A DNA stretch of 33,484 nucleotides, taken from the IMG/VR virus record IMGVR_UViG_3300011258_000676, positions 1-33,484 of that record. The stretch is one strand, 5' to 3'. The stretch is from a virus. The position numbers and the translations under genes were made by a program. The notes below the pieces were generated by a model. It was not told where the DNA came from and searched no databases. It worked only from the letters and a program-made list of their open reading frames with translations. Of this stretch, positions 6,756 to 13,357 are shown in pieces (the first letter of the stretch is position 1; every line of letters begins with the position of its first letter).

Positions 6756-7053
6756 TTTCAACATTGGCTTCGTTCAGTTCACCACGCTAGAGGAAAACAA
6801 AAAATCAGAAAAAAGCCCAGATGTAACCGGGAACCTTGAAGTTCTTGAATCAAACATTCCTGAGCTTATTAACTATCTGCAAACTGCAGAACGTGAGCTT
6901 GACTATCAAGAAGAAAACAAGGTCGTCAAGATCCGCTTGGCTGGCTGGAATGGCACGACACGTAAAGGAGCACCCATGCTGAAAGGCAAGCTAAACGCGC
7001 CTTATCGCCCTGAGTCAAAGCCTGCTCCAGCAACTAAGACAGTCGACTTCTGA
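6748..7053 (+). CDS. Hypothetical protein (101 aa), recombination operon
   Basis: From ATG 6748 (MSDFNIGFVQF) a 101-aa mainly hydrophilic protein with a C-terminal segment RLAGWNGTTRKGAPMLKGKL that may be a small beta domain. The position after Erf suggests a single-strand DNA related accessory role, but I do not recognise it. It is the last gene before the terminator at 7064. The first 8 nt overlap the preceding gene. Confidence 0.65.
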   Translation: MSDFNIGFVQFTTLEENKKSEKSPDVTGNLEVLESNIPELINYLQTAERELDYQEENKVVKIRLAGWNGTTRKGAPMLKGKLNAPYRPESKPAPATKTVDF

Positions 7054-7063
7054 TTAACTCAAG

Positions 7064-7093
7064 GGCACGGCTAAACACCGTGCCTATTCTTTT
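7064..7093 (+). terminator. Intrinsic terminator at end of the recombination operon
   Basis: GGCACGG (7064-7070) pairs with CCGTGCC (7078-7084), a perfect 7-bp stem with a 7-nt loop, followed by TATTCTTTT. It ends only 3 nt before the ATG at 7097. Confidence 0.75.
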
Positions 7094-7096
7094 GAC

Positions 7097-7255
7097 ATGA
7101 AACCAACCATTGAACAGGTCGAAAAAAATGGCAAGTTGGTTTGGCGCGTAGAAGCTGCTGGGGTTGTTCGATACCACGAGCAAGACTGGCAAGCCCAATG
7201 GCTTTACAGCTATCTAACACGTCTCTATAACTGCGATGAGACCAACCCTAAGTAA
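7097..7255 (+). CDS. Small protein of unknown function (52 aa)
   Basis: A 52-aa ORF starting MKPTIEQVEKNGK with the pattern 'LVWRVEAAGVVRYHEQDW', a compact beta/helix-like composition. It starts immediately after the terminator T-tract, so it would be made only by read-through. There is no ribosome site. Small cyanophage proteins of this kind exist, but I cannot name a family. Confidence 0.55.
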   Translation: MKPTIEQVEKNGKLVWRVEAAGVVRYHEQDWQAQWLYSYLTRLYNCDETNPK

Positions 7256-7262
7256 CTGAGCC

Positions 7263-7451
7263 ATGGCCCCTGTGAACATGAATTGGACCACGCGGCCTCA
7301 AGACGTCATAAGTGCAGCTCAAAACCGTGTTCGAGAAACTATGCACGAATCCAACCCAAAGCTGACCACGCTAGAAAAAGCTTTTAGGGCTTCGGCTCTC
7401 CGCCAGAAAGCACGGCATCAAGCAAGGCAATATGGCCAACCGCCTGTTTGA
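7263..7451 (+). CDS. Small basic protein of unknown function (62 aa)
   Basis: A 62-aa basic ORF (MAPVNMNWTTRPQDV ... RQYGQPPV), 7 nt after the preceding gene; a second ATG lies at 7278. The helical Arg/Lys/Gln-rich C-terminus could bind nucleic acid. Its last 68 nt overlap, on the opposite strand, the end of the gene at 7384-7629. Confidence 0.45.
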   Translation: MAPVNMNWTTRPQDVISAAQNRVRETMHESNPKLTTLEKAFRASALRQKARHQARQYGQPPV

Positions 7452-7629
7452 GCAATTTCCCTTGATGCCATTGCTGACGGGCCATCGCGACACATAGCTG
7501 AGACAACACATCAACGTTGTCACAGTCTTCGATGGATCTTACCGATCGCTCAAGGGTTAGTTCTTCTTCCAGGCTCGGTTTGACCACCATCCAGTCGAAA
7601 CTGTTTAAGGGCGCGTTTTTCGGAAGCAT
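7384..7629 (-). CDS. Small cyanophage/cyanobacterial-type protein (81 aa)
   Basis: The start ATG 7629 has a strong ribosome site (GGAGGA, 6 nt upstream), better than the alternative at 7656. The protein is mostly helical: LEEELTLERSVRSIEDCD, then LSQLCVAMARQQWHQGKLLKQAVGHI. I recall similar small proteins of unknown function in marine cyanobacteria and cyanophages. The short-helix, turn, long-helix layout loosely recalls NblA-type phycobilisome proteolysis adaptors, but I do not see clear NblA residues and do not claim it. Confidence 0.65.
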   Translation of the reverse strand: MLPKNAPLNSFDWMVVKPSLEEELTLERSVRSIEDCDNVDVLSQLCVAMARQQWHQGKLLKQAVGHIALLDAVLSGGEPKP

Positions 7630-7768
7630 AAGGTTCCTCCAGCCGTATGTAATCACCTATAGCGGGGAATAACCAGTCTTGCACTGGTAAACAAGCCTGC
7701 CAATTCACGGGTTGGACACAGTTCATCACGACTGTTGTCCAAAACGCACTGATATATCCCCAGTTCAT
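7550..7768 (-). CDS. Possible small protein (72 aa), ATGA-coupled to the peptidase gene
   Basis: ATG 7766-7768 overlaps the stop of the C39-like gene as ATGA, as for real genes in this genome. The N-terminal half (MNWGYISAFWTTVVMNC) is hydrophobic and may be membrane-bound. The last third reads in another frame across the 81-aa gene and has shadow-like composition (GGQTEPGRRTNP). It fills an otherwise empty gap of 135 bp, so a short real gene is possible. Confidence 0.35.
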   Translation of the reverse strand: MNWGYISAFWTTVVMNCVQPVNWQACLPVQDWLFPAIGDYIRLEEPYASEKRALKQFRLDGGQTEPGRRTNP

Positions 7769-8484
7769 CGATCAACAAATACAGCCCAGCCGCTTGCTTC
7801 TCCTTCGATAGACCAGCGTTGATAGAAAGCAGGCCGGGACATTCTGATCAACTCACCAGACTTTGTGGTGTCGTGGCCGCCATGCTCCATGTCTGGCTTG
7901 CCCATCGGATCCATGGCAATGAAATCATCTTTGTCGTAACCGACAATCACACTCCAATGACCACAGCCTTCGCTGTCGCACACCGCTGGGTTGCCTTTGG
8001 TCAGATCACCCTTATGGAGCCAGCCAACCATGATTGGCCTGCCAGCATCGATCTCAATCTCAATGTCCTCAACCCTGGCGTCCCTGCGAAAATCAGCGTC
8101 AAGGCCAAGTGATCTCAACGCAGACACCTGAGCGTGAACTTCTGTCGTGTCGCCAAACTTACGGCGTACATGACGATAAGCGTCTTGGCTTTTTACGCCA
8201 TGGTGGAAGGCAACGACCATACTTGCAGCGGCGTCGAAGCACTCACGCGCTCCGTACCCCGTGGGGCTCAATAGCTGATTGTGATACGGGACGCCGTAAA
8301 CCTCTTGGTGAATGCCGCTTGTCTTCCACATCTCAAACCATTCAGCCTCGTCGTCTAGTAGATCTTGATCGATCGACTTCTCTAGCTCCGCAATCGCAGC
8401 CAGCTGATGGGGATCACCTTTCTTGAAAAACTGGAAGAAAGGAAGCAAGGATAATAAAGCCACAACTACGACCCACAGCCACAT
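7765..8484 (-). CDS. Membrane-anchored C39-like cysteine peptidase (candidate lysin)
   Basis: A 239-aa protein with an N-terminal signal-anchor (WLWVVVVALLSLLPFFQFF, residues 2-20) and a papain-like C39 fold: oxyanion Gln near Q70 (VPYHNQ), Cys82 in ECFDAAASMV, His176 in GHWSVIVGYD and Asp192 in MDPMG. I recall close relatives in T4-like cyanophages. Its position with small membrane proteins suggests host lysis, cutting peptide bonds of the cell wall after export, but the true substrate is not known. Its ATG follows the stop of the 57-aa gene directly (TAAATG). Confidence 0.7.
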   Translation of the reverse strand: MWLWVVVVALLSLLPFFQFFKKGDPHQLAAIAELEKSIDQDLLDDEAEWFEMWKTSGIHQEVYGVPYHNQLLSPTGYGARECFDAAASMVVAFHHGVKSQDAYRHVRRKFGDTTEVHAQVSALRSLGLDADFRRDARVEDIEIEIDAGRPIMVGWLHKGDLTKGNPAVCDSEGCGHWSVIVGYDKDDFIAMDPMGKPDMEHGGHDTTKSGELIRMSRPAFYQRWSIEGEASGWAVFVDR

Positions 8485-8658
8485 TTATTTTTCGATGCGC
8501 TCCGCAGGAAATAGGTTTGATTTCACGAAATCCACCACCTTGTCGTCAACGGTGTTGTCGGTGGTTTTGCAATATGCGGTCAAAAGATCAACCACGAGCT
8601 TTTTGACGCCGTTTGATTGCAAGAAACGAAACAGGATCGGGCGGATTAATAGAAGCAT
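8485..8658 (-). CDS. Small conserved-type protein (57 aa), lysis region
   Basis: A 57-aa ORF starting MLLLIRPILFRFLQ, with an amphipathic N-terminus and the pattern 'KTTDNTVDDKVVDFVKSNLF'. I recall this layout from cyanophage genomes beside the C39-like peptidase. The stop codon abuts the peptidase start. The function may be lysis timing or enzyme partner; nothing in the sequence decides this. Confidence 0.65.
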   Translation of the reverse strand: MLLLIRPILFRFLQSNGVKKLVVDLLTAYCKTTDNTVDDKVVDFVKSNLFPAERIEK

Positions 8659-8682
8659 CGGAGACCTGTATGTGCCGGAAGT

Positions 8683-8934
8683 CTAGTGTCTGTCTTGGAT
8701 GCCTTCAAGACGAGCAATCGCCCTTTCGGCGTCGCTAAGCCTGGCAAACACTTCTGTGGAGACGGCGGCCTGCTCTCTACGGAAAAGATCGACTTGAGAG
8801 CTTAAATTGTCTACAGCACTTGTGAGGCGGACCAACGTATCACGACCTTGCAGGCTTTCGCGGCTTGCACTCTTGACAGCGAGGGCACCCGCCCCCACGC
8901 TTGCCCCAGCTATAGCCGCCCAAACCTCTACCAC
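8683..8934 (-). CDS. Small membrane-anchored coiled-coil protein (83 aa; spanin/holin-like?)
   Basis: A GTG start at 8934 (an in-frame stop lies just upstream). Residues 3-22 (VWAAIAGASVGAGALAV) are a short Gly/Ala-rich membrane segment; the rest is a heptad-like helical region (LTSAVDNLSSQVDLF ... AERAIARLEG). A membrane anchor plus coiled coil in a lysis region suggests a spanin- or holin-associated protein. I recall homologues in cyanophages. Only 26 bp separate it from the divergent gene at 8961. Confidence 0.65.
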   Translation of the reverse strand: MVEVWAAIAGASVGAGALAVKSASRESLQGRDTLVRLTSAVDNLSSQVDLFRREQAAVSTEVFARLSDAERAIARLEGIQDRH

Positions 8935-8960
8935 ACTTTTCGACCTAATTAACGCTCATC

Positions 8961-9227
8961 ATGGCAGAAGAACAGGTTAAGCAGGAGCACGAACCAGAAT
9001 CAACAGCTTTGGCGGATTTTGTAAAACTGGCCGTTTTGACATGGTCGATTGTGATGCTCAGCCTTAACTACCTGGGTTATGTCAAAGCAATGGACCCAAC
9101 ATTCCCTGCGTCGTTGCTTACTGGAACGATGACCAGCTTTGGCGTCAACATCAAACGCGCCAATGGCAAGAAAAAAGATGAGCCGCCTACACTTAAAGAA
9201 GAAACCCCTACCTCCAAGCCAAAATGA
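8961..9227 (+). CDS. Small membrane protein (88 aa; holin-like candidate)
   Basis: A charged N-terminus, one clear membrane segment (about residues 22-45: VKLAVLTWSIVMLSLNYLGY), a second weaker hydrophobic stretch (FPASLLTGTMTSFGVNI) and a Lys/Glu-rich tail. Two helices with a charged C-terminus fit a small holin-like protein. It is the first gene of the rightward cassette and is coupled to the next gene by ATGA (9224-9227). Confidence 0.6.
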   Translation: MAEEQVKQEHEPESTALADFVKLAVLTWSIVMLSLNYLGYVKAMDPTFPASLLTGTMTSFGVNIKRANGKKKDEPPTLKEETPTSKPK

Positions 9228-9721
9228 GGCGTTTTCTTTTTGTATCGTGCCTAACATTTTTTGCGATAAGTCCTGCTTCGGCAGACATTGCGCACGCTAT
9301 TAAATCCTCAATCTCACTAACTGTTGATGGAGCGGGATCAATCTCAACGCGCGTACCTTCTTCAGTGGCGGTATCTGGCTCTAACGTCACTTTGGGTACT
9401 GCTCCTGCTTTGGGGACACTTACTTCCGGTACTGCTGTTGGCTACACTCCTGGCGCTTACACTATTACTACTGCTGGTGACGCTTTTTCATATACAGAGT
9501 CGTACATAGAAGGTGATGACGTCCCAACCGTATTGTCTACAACTGTCACTGCTGGCGTAGTACCAGCTATGCCTATTTTTGGCAGTAACACCACAACTTC
9601 TGGCGGTGTAGCTGGCACTTTGGCTGGAACGATTGCAACAGATGGCGCACTAGCGATTACTGCTGGTGGAGCAGGTACAACTGCAATCGGACAAGTCATT
9701 CAAGAGCTAACGATTAGATGA
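9224..9721 (+). CDS. Exported cyanophage protein, first of three (165 aa)
   Basis: A classical Sec signal peptide (MRRFLFVSCLTFFAISPASA, cleavage after about residue 20) is followed by a Ser/Thr/Gly-rich beta protein (AIKSSISLTVDGAGSISTR; ITAGGAGTTAIGQ). I recall a family like this, always with the next two genes, in T4-like marine cyanophages. Function unknown; it should act in the periplasm or outside the infected cell, or on the virion. Coupled by ATGA on both sides. Confidence 0.75.
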   Translation: MRRFLFVSCLTFFAISPASADIAHAIKSSISLTVDGAGSISTRVPSSVAVSGSNVTLGTAPALGTLTSGTAVGYTPGAYTITTAGDAFSYTESYIEGDDVPTVLSTTVTAGVVPAMPIFGSNTTTSGGVAGTLAGTIATDGALAITAGGAGTTAIGQVIQELTIR

Positions 9722-10140
9722 GAATCCTGCTGCTGTTGCTTTTGGCTGCTCCAGCGGCAGCAATTCCTGTAGTGCCAAATTTTCAGCAAGGTGTTCTGTC
9801 TTCCACGACACGCACCAAAACAAAAGTGACTGAAGTGATCAACTCATACGAGTACAGAACAGGATATGAGTACAGCGCAAGCGGAACTAATATTGCCCCG
9901 ATTGGTGGCAGCATTGCTCCGGCTAGTCTGACCACAACAACAAACACTCTCAATGGTGTTTCTAGTCGCTGGACTGGTCTTGACCCTGCTAGCAAACCTA
10001 CTTGGAACATCGTCACCCAAGGTGCATCATTTCAGTTCGTCGAAACGCTCCAAGGGCCGGGACTTACAAATCACACCCTGATCAACAGAGAAACAGACAT
10101 TGAATCCTTAACAGAGACGACAAGCACCTTCAGCCAATGA
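9718..10140 (+). CDS. Exported cyanophage protein, second of three (140 aa)
   Basis: Signal peptide MRILLLLLLAAPAAA (cleavage after about residue 15), then a beta-rich Ser/Thr domain with the pattern 'KVTEVINSYEYRTGYEYSASGTN' split by conserved Gly, 'SRWTGLDPASKPTW' and a C-terminal 'LTNHTLINRETDIESLTET'. It resembles from memory the second member of the cyanomyovirus trio. Function unknown. ATGA overlaps at both ends. Confidence 0.75.
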   Translation: MRILLLLLLAAPAAAIPVVPNFQQGVLSSTTRTKTKVTEVINSYEYRTGYEYSASGTNIAPIGGSIAPASLTTTTNTLNGVSSRWTGLDPASKPTWNIVTQGASFQFVETLQGPGLTNHTLINRETDIESLTETTSTFSQ

Positions 10141-10871
10141 AGCGAGTTATCGCAACGCTTTTGCTACTAACCGCTCCAGCACAAGCACAGGTCTCAAGCA
10201 CTGCCGCTCCAGTAGCAAACAGCTCAGGCTCAGTCACTAACCAGGCTGTTCAGGTCGTACCAGCAAGACAATTTACCAATACTTACGGCGGCGGGATTAG
10301 CTGCCAAGGCGCAACGCTAAGCATCAACCCTTTCATCAGTACAACAACAGGTTGGGCACAACCATACGAAAGCCACTACAACGAACCTGTATATGACACG
10401 ATCGATGTTGTTGGTGCGCTTGACCCTGAAGGCAATCCTGTCCCAGATGGCAGACCAGACAATCCGGGCGATATCCTCTTTTACAAGCCAATTAGAACAG
10501 GACAAAAAACAAACCTATCGATTAACGGCGGCATCACTGCCACAATTTCGATACCGCTGGATCGTCATCACGTACGAACTTGTCGTAAAGCCGCCGAAAA
10601 ACAGGTGGCACTTCTAGACGCAACACTTGCAGACAAAAGACTGAACTACGAAATTGCAAGGCTTAAAAATTGCGCTGGCTTAATGAAAGAAGGCATCATG
10701 TTTCACCCCAAGTCGCCGTACAGCAAAATCTGTGCTGATGTTGTCCTGACTAACCCGCCAGGCGTCCTGCCGCCCCACACACATTCAATCCCTACTTTTT
10801 CAGAGACCGCTGAAACTTCCGACGCTGCCAAGCCGACTCAACAACAACCTTCTTCCCCAGCTTCTCCTTAA
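10137..10871 (+). CDS. Exported cyanophage protein, third of three (244 aa)
   Basis: Signal peptide MKRVIATLLLLTAPAQA (about 17 residues). The central region has 'YGGGISCQGATLSINPF', a 'RPDNPGDILFYKP' stretch and a C-terminal segment with paired Cys (RTCRKAAEKQ, LKNCAGLM, SKICADVV) and helix 'DKRLNYEIARLKNC'. I recall the same order of motifs in T4-like cyanophage proteins. The Pro/Ser/Thr-rich tail reads convergently over 80 nt of the gene on the other strand. Envelope or secreted role inferred from the signal peptide. Confidence 0.75.
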   Translation: MKRVIATLLLLTAPAQAQVSSTAAPVANSSGSVTNQAVQVVPARQFTNTYGGGISCQGATLSINPFISTTTGWAQPYESHYNEPVYDTIDVVGALDPEGNPVPDGRPDNPGDILFYKPIRTGQKTNLSINGGITATISIPLDRHHVRTCRKAAEKQVALLDATLADKRLNYEIARLKNCAGLMKEGIMFHPKSPYSKICADVVLTNPPGVLPPHTHSIPTFSETAETSDAAKPTQQQPSSPASP

Positions 10872-11562
10872 TTTTCTTGATCGTCTTTTTGACGATAGGC
10901 TTGATCGCTTTTAACAGAATGTCGCCTAATGGTTTGGCCAGGATGGCGCTTGTAACGCCTATCGCGGCAACTCCCGCAGTCGTAAAAGCAGCAGGCGCAG
11001 AAGGAGCCCAAAGGCCGACAATCGTTGGTATGTCCAACGGGTCGAGCTGTGCTTTGCATTCTCCATTGATCCGTTCATAGCCAATAATCACTGCAGTCTG
11101 CTGTTTATTTTTACTTCCAATGGGCCTGGCATCGACTGGCGGGCATGGCAGTTCTGTGTCTACATTTGGAATGCCGGTTGGGTTGGACGCCGCCGGTGAA
11201 GGGGACTGAGCCGGTTGCTGGGAGGCAGCCGGTTTTTCTTTTGGTGCCTCAATTGCTGGCGGTTTAGCTGGCCCATAAGTCAACGTGCCAGGTGTAATGT
11301 CCATCGCGTTAAACGACGGCATCGTTCCATCGCAAACAGTGAAGTTGCCCCGCTTATCTGTGTAAGCGTCTGGATTTCCAGGCTGTGCATTTCTGGTCTC
11401 AACGCAGCCAGGTATATCCGCAACCGGAAAACCCAGCATTAAGGTAATTGGTGGCTCCTGCGGAATACTTTGCGGTGGGATGCCCCTCCAAGCTGGTATT
11501 TCTGGAACGTAAACACGCCCCACACCAATGGACCCCACACCTACTTCAGGGATTTCAGGCAT
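10792..11562 (-). CDS. Conserved cyanophage protein MPEIPEVG type (256 aa)
   Basis: The ATG at 11562 (MPEIPEVGVG) is chosen over a GTG two codons upstream because the family, as I recall it in T4-like cyanophages, starts there. Residues 1-90 are a Pro/Gly-rich region with Cys (PGCVETRN, FTVCDGTMPSFN); 90-130 is a low-complexity Pro/Ser/Ala linker; a hydrophobic segment (FTTAGVAAIGVTSAILAKPL) near 195 and a very basic C-terminus (KKTIKKIKEKLGKK) suggest membrane binding with DNA- or lipid-contacting tail. Virion or envelope association is likely but unproven. Confidence 0.7.
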   Translation of the reverse strand: MPEIPEVGVGSIGVGRVYVPEIPAWRGIPPQSIPQEPPITLMLGFPVADIPGCVETRNAQPGNPDAYTDKRGNFTVCDGTMPSFNAMDITPGTLTYGPAKPPAIEAPKEKPAASQQPAQSPSPAASNPTGIPNVDTELPCPPVDARPIGSKNKQQTAVIIGYERINGECKAQLDPLDIPTIVGLWAPSAPAAFTTAGVAAIGVTSAILAKPLGDILLKAIKPIVKKTIKKIKEKLGKKVVVESAWQRRKFQRSLKK

Positions 11563-11701
11563 GACCACAAATCAAAAGGCCAAGCAACGTTTTAAGCCTG
11601 AAGACCATCATGATGCAGAGCTTTTAGATGCACTTCACGCAAGTGGTCAAGGCGCATCCATTCCAGACACTTCTAAAAAGGTGCCTTCAAACCGTTCTTA
11701 A
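11561..11701 (+). CDS. Possible small rightward gene (46 aa)
   Basis: ATG 11561 shares its CATG with the start codon of the leftward gene. The 46-aa product (MTTNQKAKQRFKPEDHHDAE...) is hydrophilic and has protein-like composition; it fills the 110-bp gap between two leftward genes. There is no promoter or ribosome site that I can point to. Confidence 0.3.
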   Translation: MTTNQKAKQRFKPEDHHDAELLDALHASGQGASIPDTSKKVPSNRS

Positions 11702-11915
11702 TTACTGGGCCTGTTGCTGATGGCAACTCAGGCATCACATCATCGATCTTGGCTGGCACCATTTGAGTTATTACTTTTGTCAGCTCTAGCTTTAGCTCAC
11801 TCATGTAATACTTCGTCAGCGATGGGATCCTTGTGTAAAGCACCAACGACCCAACAACCATCGTTCCAGACATTACAAAACCTAGAACGCCGAGCAGGTT
11901 AAAAACCTTTTGCAT
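11673..11915 (-). CDS. Small cyanophage membrane protein (80 aa)
   Basis: An N-terminal membrane helix (VFNLLGVLGFVMSGTMVVGSLVLY) is followed by an amphipathic region and a conserved-looking C-terminus (MPELPSATGPV...APF). I recall closely similar proteins in T4-like cyanophages. Function unknown. It lies just after the terminator of the porin-like gene, so it needs its own promoter or read-through. Confidence 0.65.
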   Translation of the reverse strand: MQKVFNLLGVLGFVMSGTMVVGSLVLYTRIPSLTKYYMSELKLELTKVITQMVPAKIDDVMPELPSATGPVIKNGLKAPF

Positions 11916-11926
11916 GATCAGGCTCC

Positions 11927-11964
11927 AAAGAAAAACCTCCCTTGCTGTGTGAGACCAAGGGAGG
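11927..11964 (-). terminator. Strong intrinsic terminator after the porin-like gene
   Basis: On the minus strand CCTCCCTTG pairs with CAAGGGAGG (11956-11964 and 11936-11944), a 9-bp GC-rich stem with an 11-nt loop, followed by TTTTTCTTT (11927-11935). It lies 30 bp after the stop of the gene at 11994. Confidence 0.9.
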
Positions 11965-11993
11965 TGCAGTTGCTCTTCCGGCTAAATGCTAGC

Positions 11994-12356
11994 TCAGAAT
12001 CCGTACTTGAGTCCCAGCTTGGAACCCCAGCTAAATTCGTCGCCAGTTACGCCGCTGAGTTCTCCGTAAACAGAAACGTTTTCAGCAACGGCAACCGAGC
12101 CACCGAATTTACCGGCAAACTCAACTTCGTTTTCGGATCCTTGCGGCATGATGATGGCAGGGCCGCCTTGGACGAACCAGGAATAAGCGCCTTCACCGCC
12201 TTCATAACCAACGTCAAGATTCAGCGCACCACCTAAGTAATCGTCGCCAACAGTTGCACCGTTGAACTCAGGATTTAGATAAGGACCAGCGAGGGCAGAC
12301 GTTGGTGCCAATGCAACTGCCGTAGCGGCTGCAGAAAGAACAAAAGACTTGATCAT
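11994..12356 (-). CDS. Exported small outer-membrane-barrel-like protein (120 aa)
   Basis: A signal peptide (MIKSFVLSAAATAVALAPTSALA, cleavage after about residue 23) is followed by alternating beta strands typical of a short OmpA/opacity-like barrel (LGGALNLDVGYEGG, SWFVQGGPAI, GGSVAVAENVSVYGELSG, ending LGLKYGF with a terminal Phe). Similar proteins are common in marine cyanophages, as I recall. The terminal Phe is the usual signal for outer-membrane assembly. It has its own terminator and probably its own promoter, so it may be expressed at a different time from the tail genes. Confidence 0.75.
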   Translation of the reverse strand: MIKSFVLSAAATAVALAPTSALAGPYLNPEFNGATVGDDYLGGALNLDVGYEGGEGAYSWFVQGGPAIIMPQGSENEVEFAGKFGGSVAVAENVSVYGELSGVTGDEFSWGSKLGLKYGF

Positions 12357-12388
12357 TTTTAGAAAGGGTTGAGTTTCCTTGAACCAGA

Positions 12389-12405
12389 TTAACTGGCCCA
12401 GTCAA
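12389..12405. promoter_or_regulatory. 17-bp palindrome upstream of the porin-like gene
   Basis: TTAACTGG-C-CCAGTCAA is a nearly perfect dyad (one mismatch between the arms) 33 bp before the ATG at 12356. On the minus strand it contains TTGACT, but no convincing -10 follows. It may be an operator. Confidence 0.35.
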
Positions 12406-12427
12406 TGGACGGTTTTGAATGTGTTCC

Positions 12428-12622
12428 TCAGTTCTCATCCGTTCCAGGGAACGTTGAAAAATGACGCTTATGTAATCCGGTGTAAAGACCACGCTTTGGA
12501 TGATCTGCTCTGTCGCGGCCTTCAAGCTTGTAAAGCATGTCGAGCCAGACAATGCGATTATTCATGGCAACTAAATCCTCTGCCCCTGGCTTGCAGGGGA
12601 TCATCGGGTCAGGTCTTTGCAT
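12428..12622 (-). CDS. Small cyanophage-type protein (64 aa)
   Basis: The start ATG 12622 overlaps the stop of the upstream gene (TGATG). An internal ATG at 12565 (MNNRIVWLDMLYKLEGRD) is an alternative and fits better the N-terminus of related small cyanophage proteins as I recall; then a GC-rich 6-bp hairpin (12583-12599) would lie upstream of it. The conserved-looking part is 'IVWLDMLYKLEGRD...HPKRGLYTGLHK'. Function unknown. Confidence 0.6.
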   Translation of the reverse strand: MQRPDPMIPCKPGAEDLVAMNNRIVWLDMLYKLEGRDRADHPKRGLYTGLHKRHFSTFPGTDEN

Positions 12623-13086
12623 CAAGAAGGCTTGGTGGGCCAAGTCATCGTATGTGGGAATCCATCCGCTGACGGCAAATCGCGTAATGCCTGACGGTAT
12701 GTCTTCATTGCAGTCGCCACAGTGGTTGAGGTCTCCTTGGCTTTGACAATAATCCAGTCAGTTTCAGCGATAAGCCTGTCACGCTCAGCACGGGCATCAT
12801 TAGCTTTCGCAGTGGTGCGCTCGGTTATTTGCTCAGCAGTTGCGTCAGTTTCAATCCACTGCTCTTGCCACGTTCCATCAACCAATTGAGCAGAACGTTC
12901 AATATTTTTGGTGTGATCTTCTGCAGGTTGAGCAATCTGAGTGACAGGAACACAGTTAAATGTTTGAGCAGTTTCGTCTGTGATCCTGCGCCCAAAACTT
13001 GTTTGCGGATTGTCTCGCCGCAGATCAGTCAGGGTATACGGATAACGCTCCAAATTGCCGTCGGCGTCAAGTTTGGCATAGAACAT
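12622..13086 (-). CDS. Tail fibre assembly / tail-APC-like protein (154 aa)
   Basis: The N-terminal part (FYAKLDADGNLERYPYTLTDLRRDNP) is the type seen in cyanophage tail proteins. The C-terminal part (RAERDRLIAETDWIIVKAKET ... YRQALRDLPSADGFP ... WPTKP) matches the Phage_tail_APC pattern found in fibre assembly chaperones. It has a good ribosome site (GGAGGA, 6 nt upstream) and is coupled to the upstream gene by TGATG. It lies after the fibre genes, as such chaperones usually do. Confidence 0.75.
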   Translation of the reverse strand: MFYAKLDADGNLERYPYTLTDLRRDNPQTSFGRRITDETAQTFNCVPVTQIAQPAEDHTKNIERSAQLVDGTWQEQWIETDATAEQITERTTAKANDARAERDRLIAETDWIIVKAKETSTTVATAMKTYRQALRDLPSADGFPHTMTWPTKPS

Positions 13087-13337
13087 CAGGATTCCTCCAA
13101 TTCGGTGATTTGATCCGCGATTACATCGCGAATGATAATGGCCTTGAGCTGTTCTGTTTTGTTGGATTCAACCATGCCAGCCAAACCATCACGAAACTCA
13201 ATCATGGCAGGGTTGTCTGCGTGCTCATTATTGATTTTATCGATGGCACGGGTGTAGTTATCAATATTAATCTGGTAATTCAGAATCTCATCGTTGCGAG
13301 GCTCAAGAGCTGATTGAAGGGTTTGAAGTTTGTTCAT
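13086..13337 (-). CDS. Small helical protein of unknown function (83 aa)
   Basis: The start ATG 13337 (MNKLQTLQSAL) is preferred to 13361. The protein is a long amphipathic helix/coiled coil (YQINIDNYTRAIDKINNEHADN ... EQLKAIIIRDVIADQI). I recall similar small proteins beside fibre assembly proteins in cyanophages. It could be a partner of the fibre chaperone. Function unknown. Confidence 0.65.
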   Translation of the reverse strand: MNKLQTLQSALEPRNDEILNYQINIDNYTRAIDKINNEHADNPAMIEFRDGLAGMVESNKTEQLKAIIIRDVIADQITELEES

Positions 13338-13357
13338 GATAGATAATAATAGAAAGA

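Noticed and set aside
12583-12599. CCCCTG-GCTTG-CAGGGG hairpin as a terminator
   Set aside because: No T-run follows on either strand, and it lies within or just before a small leftward gene.
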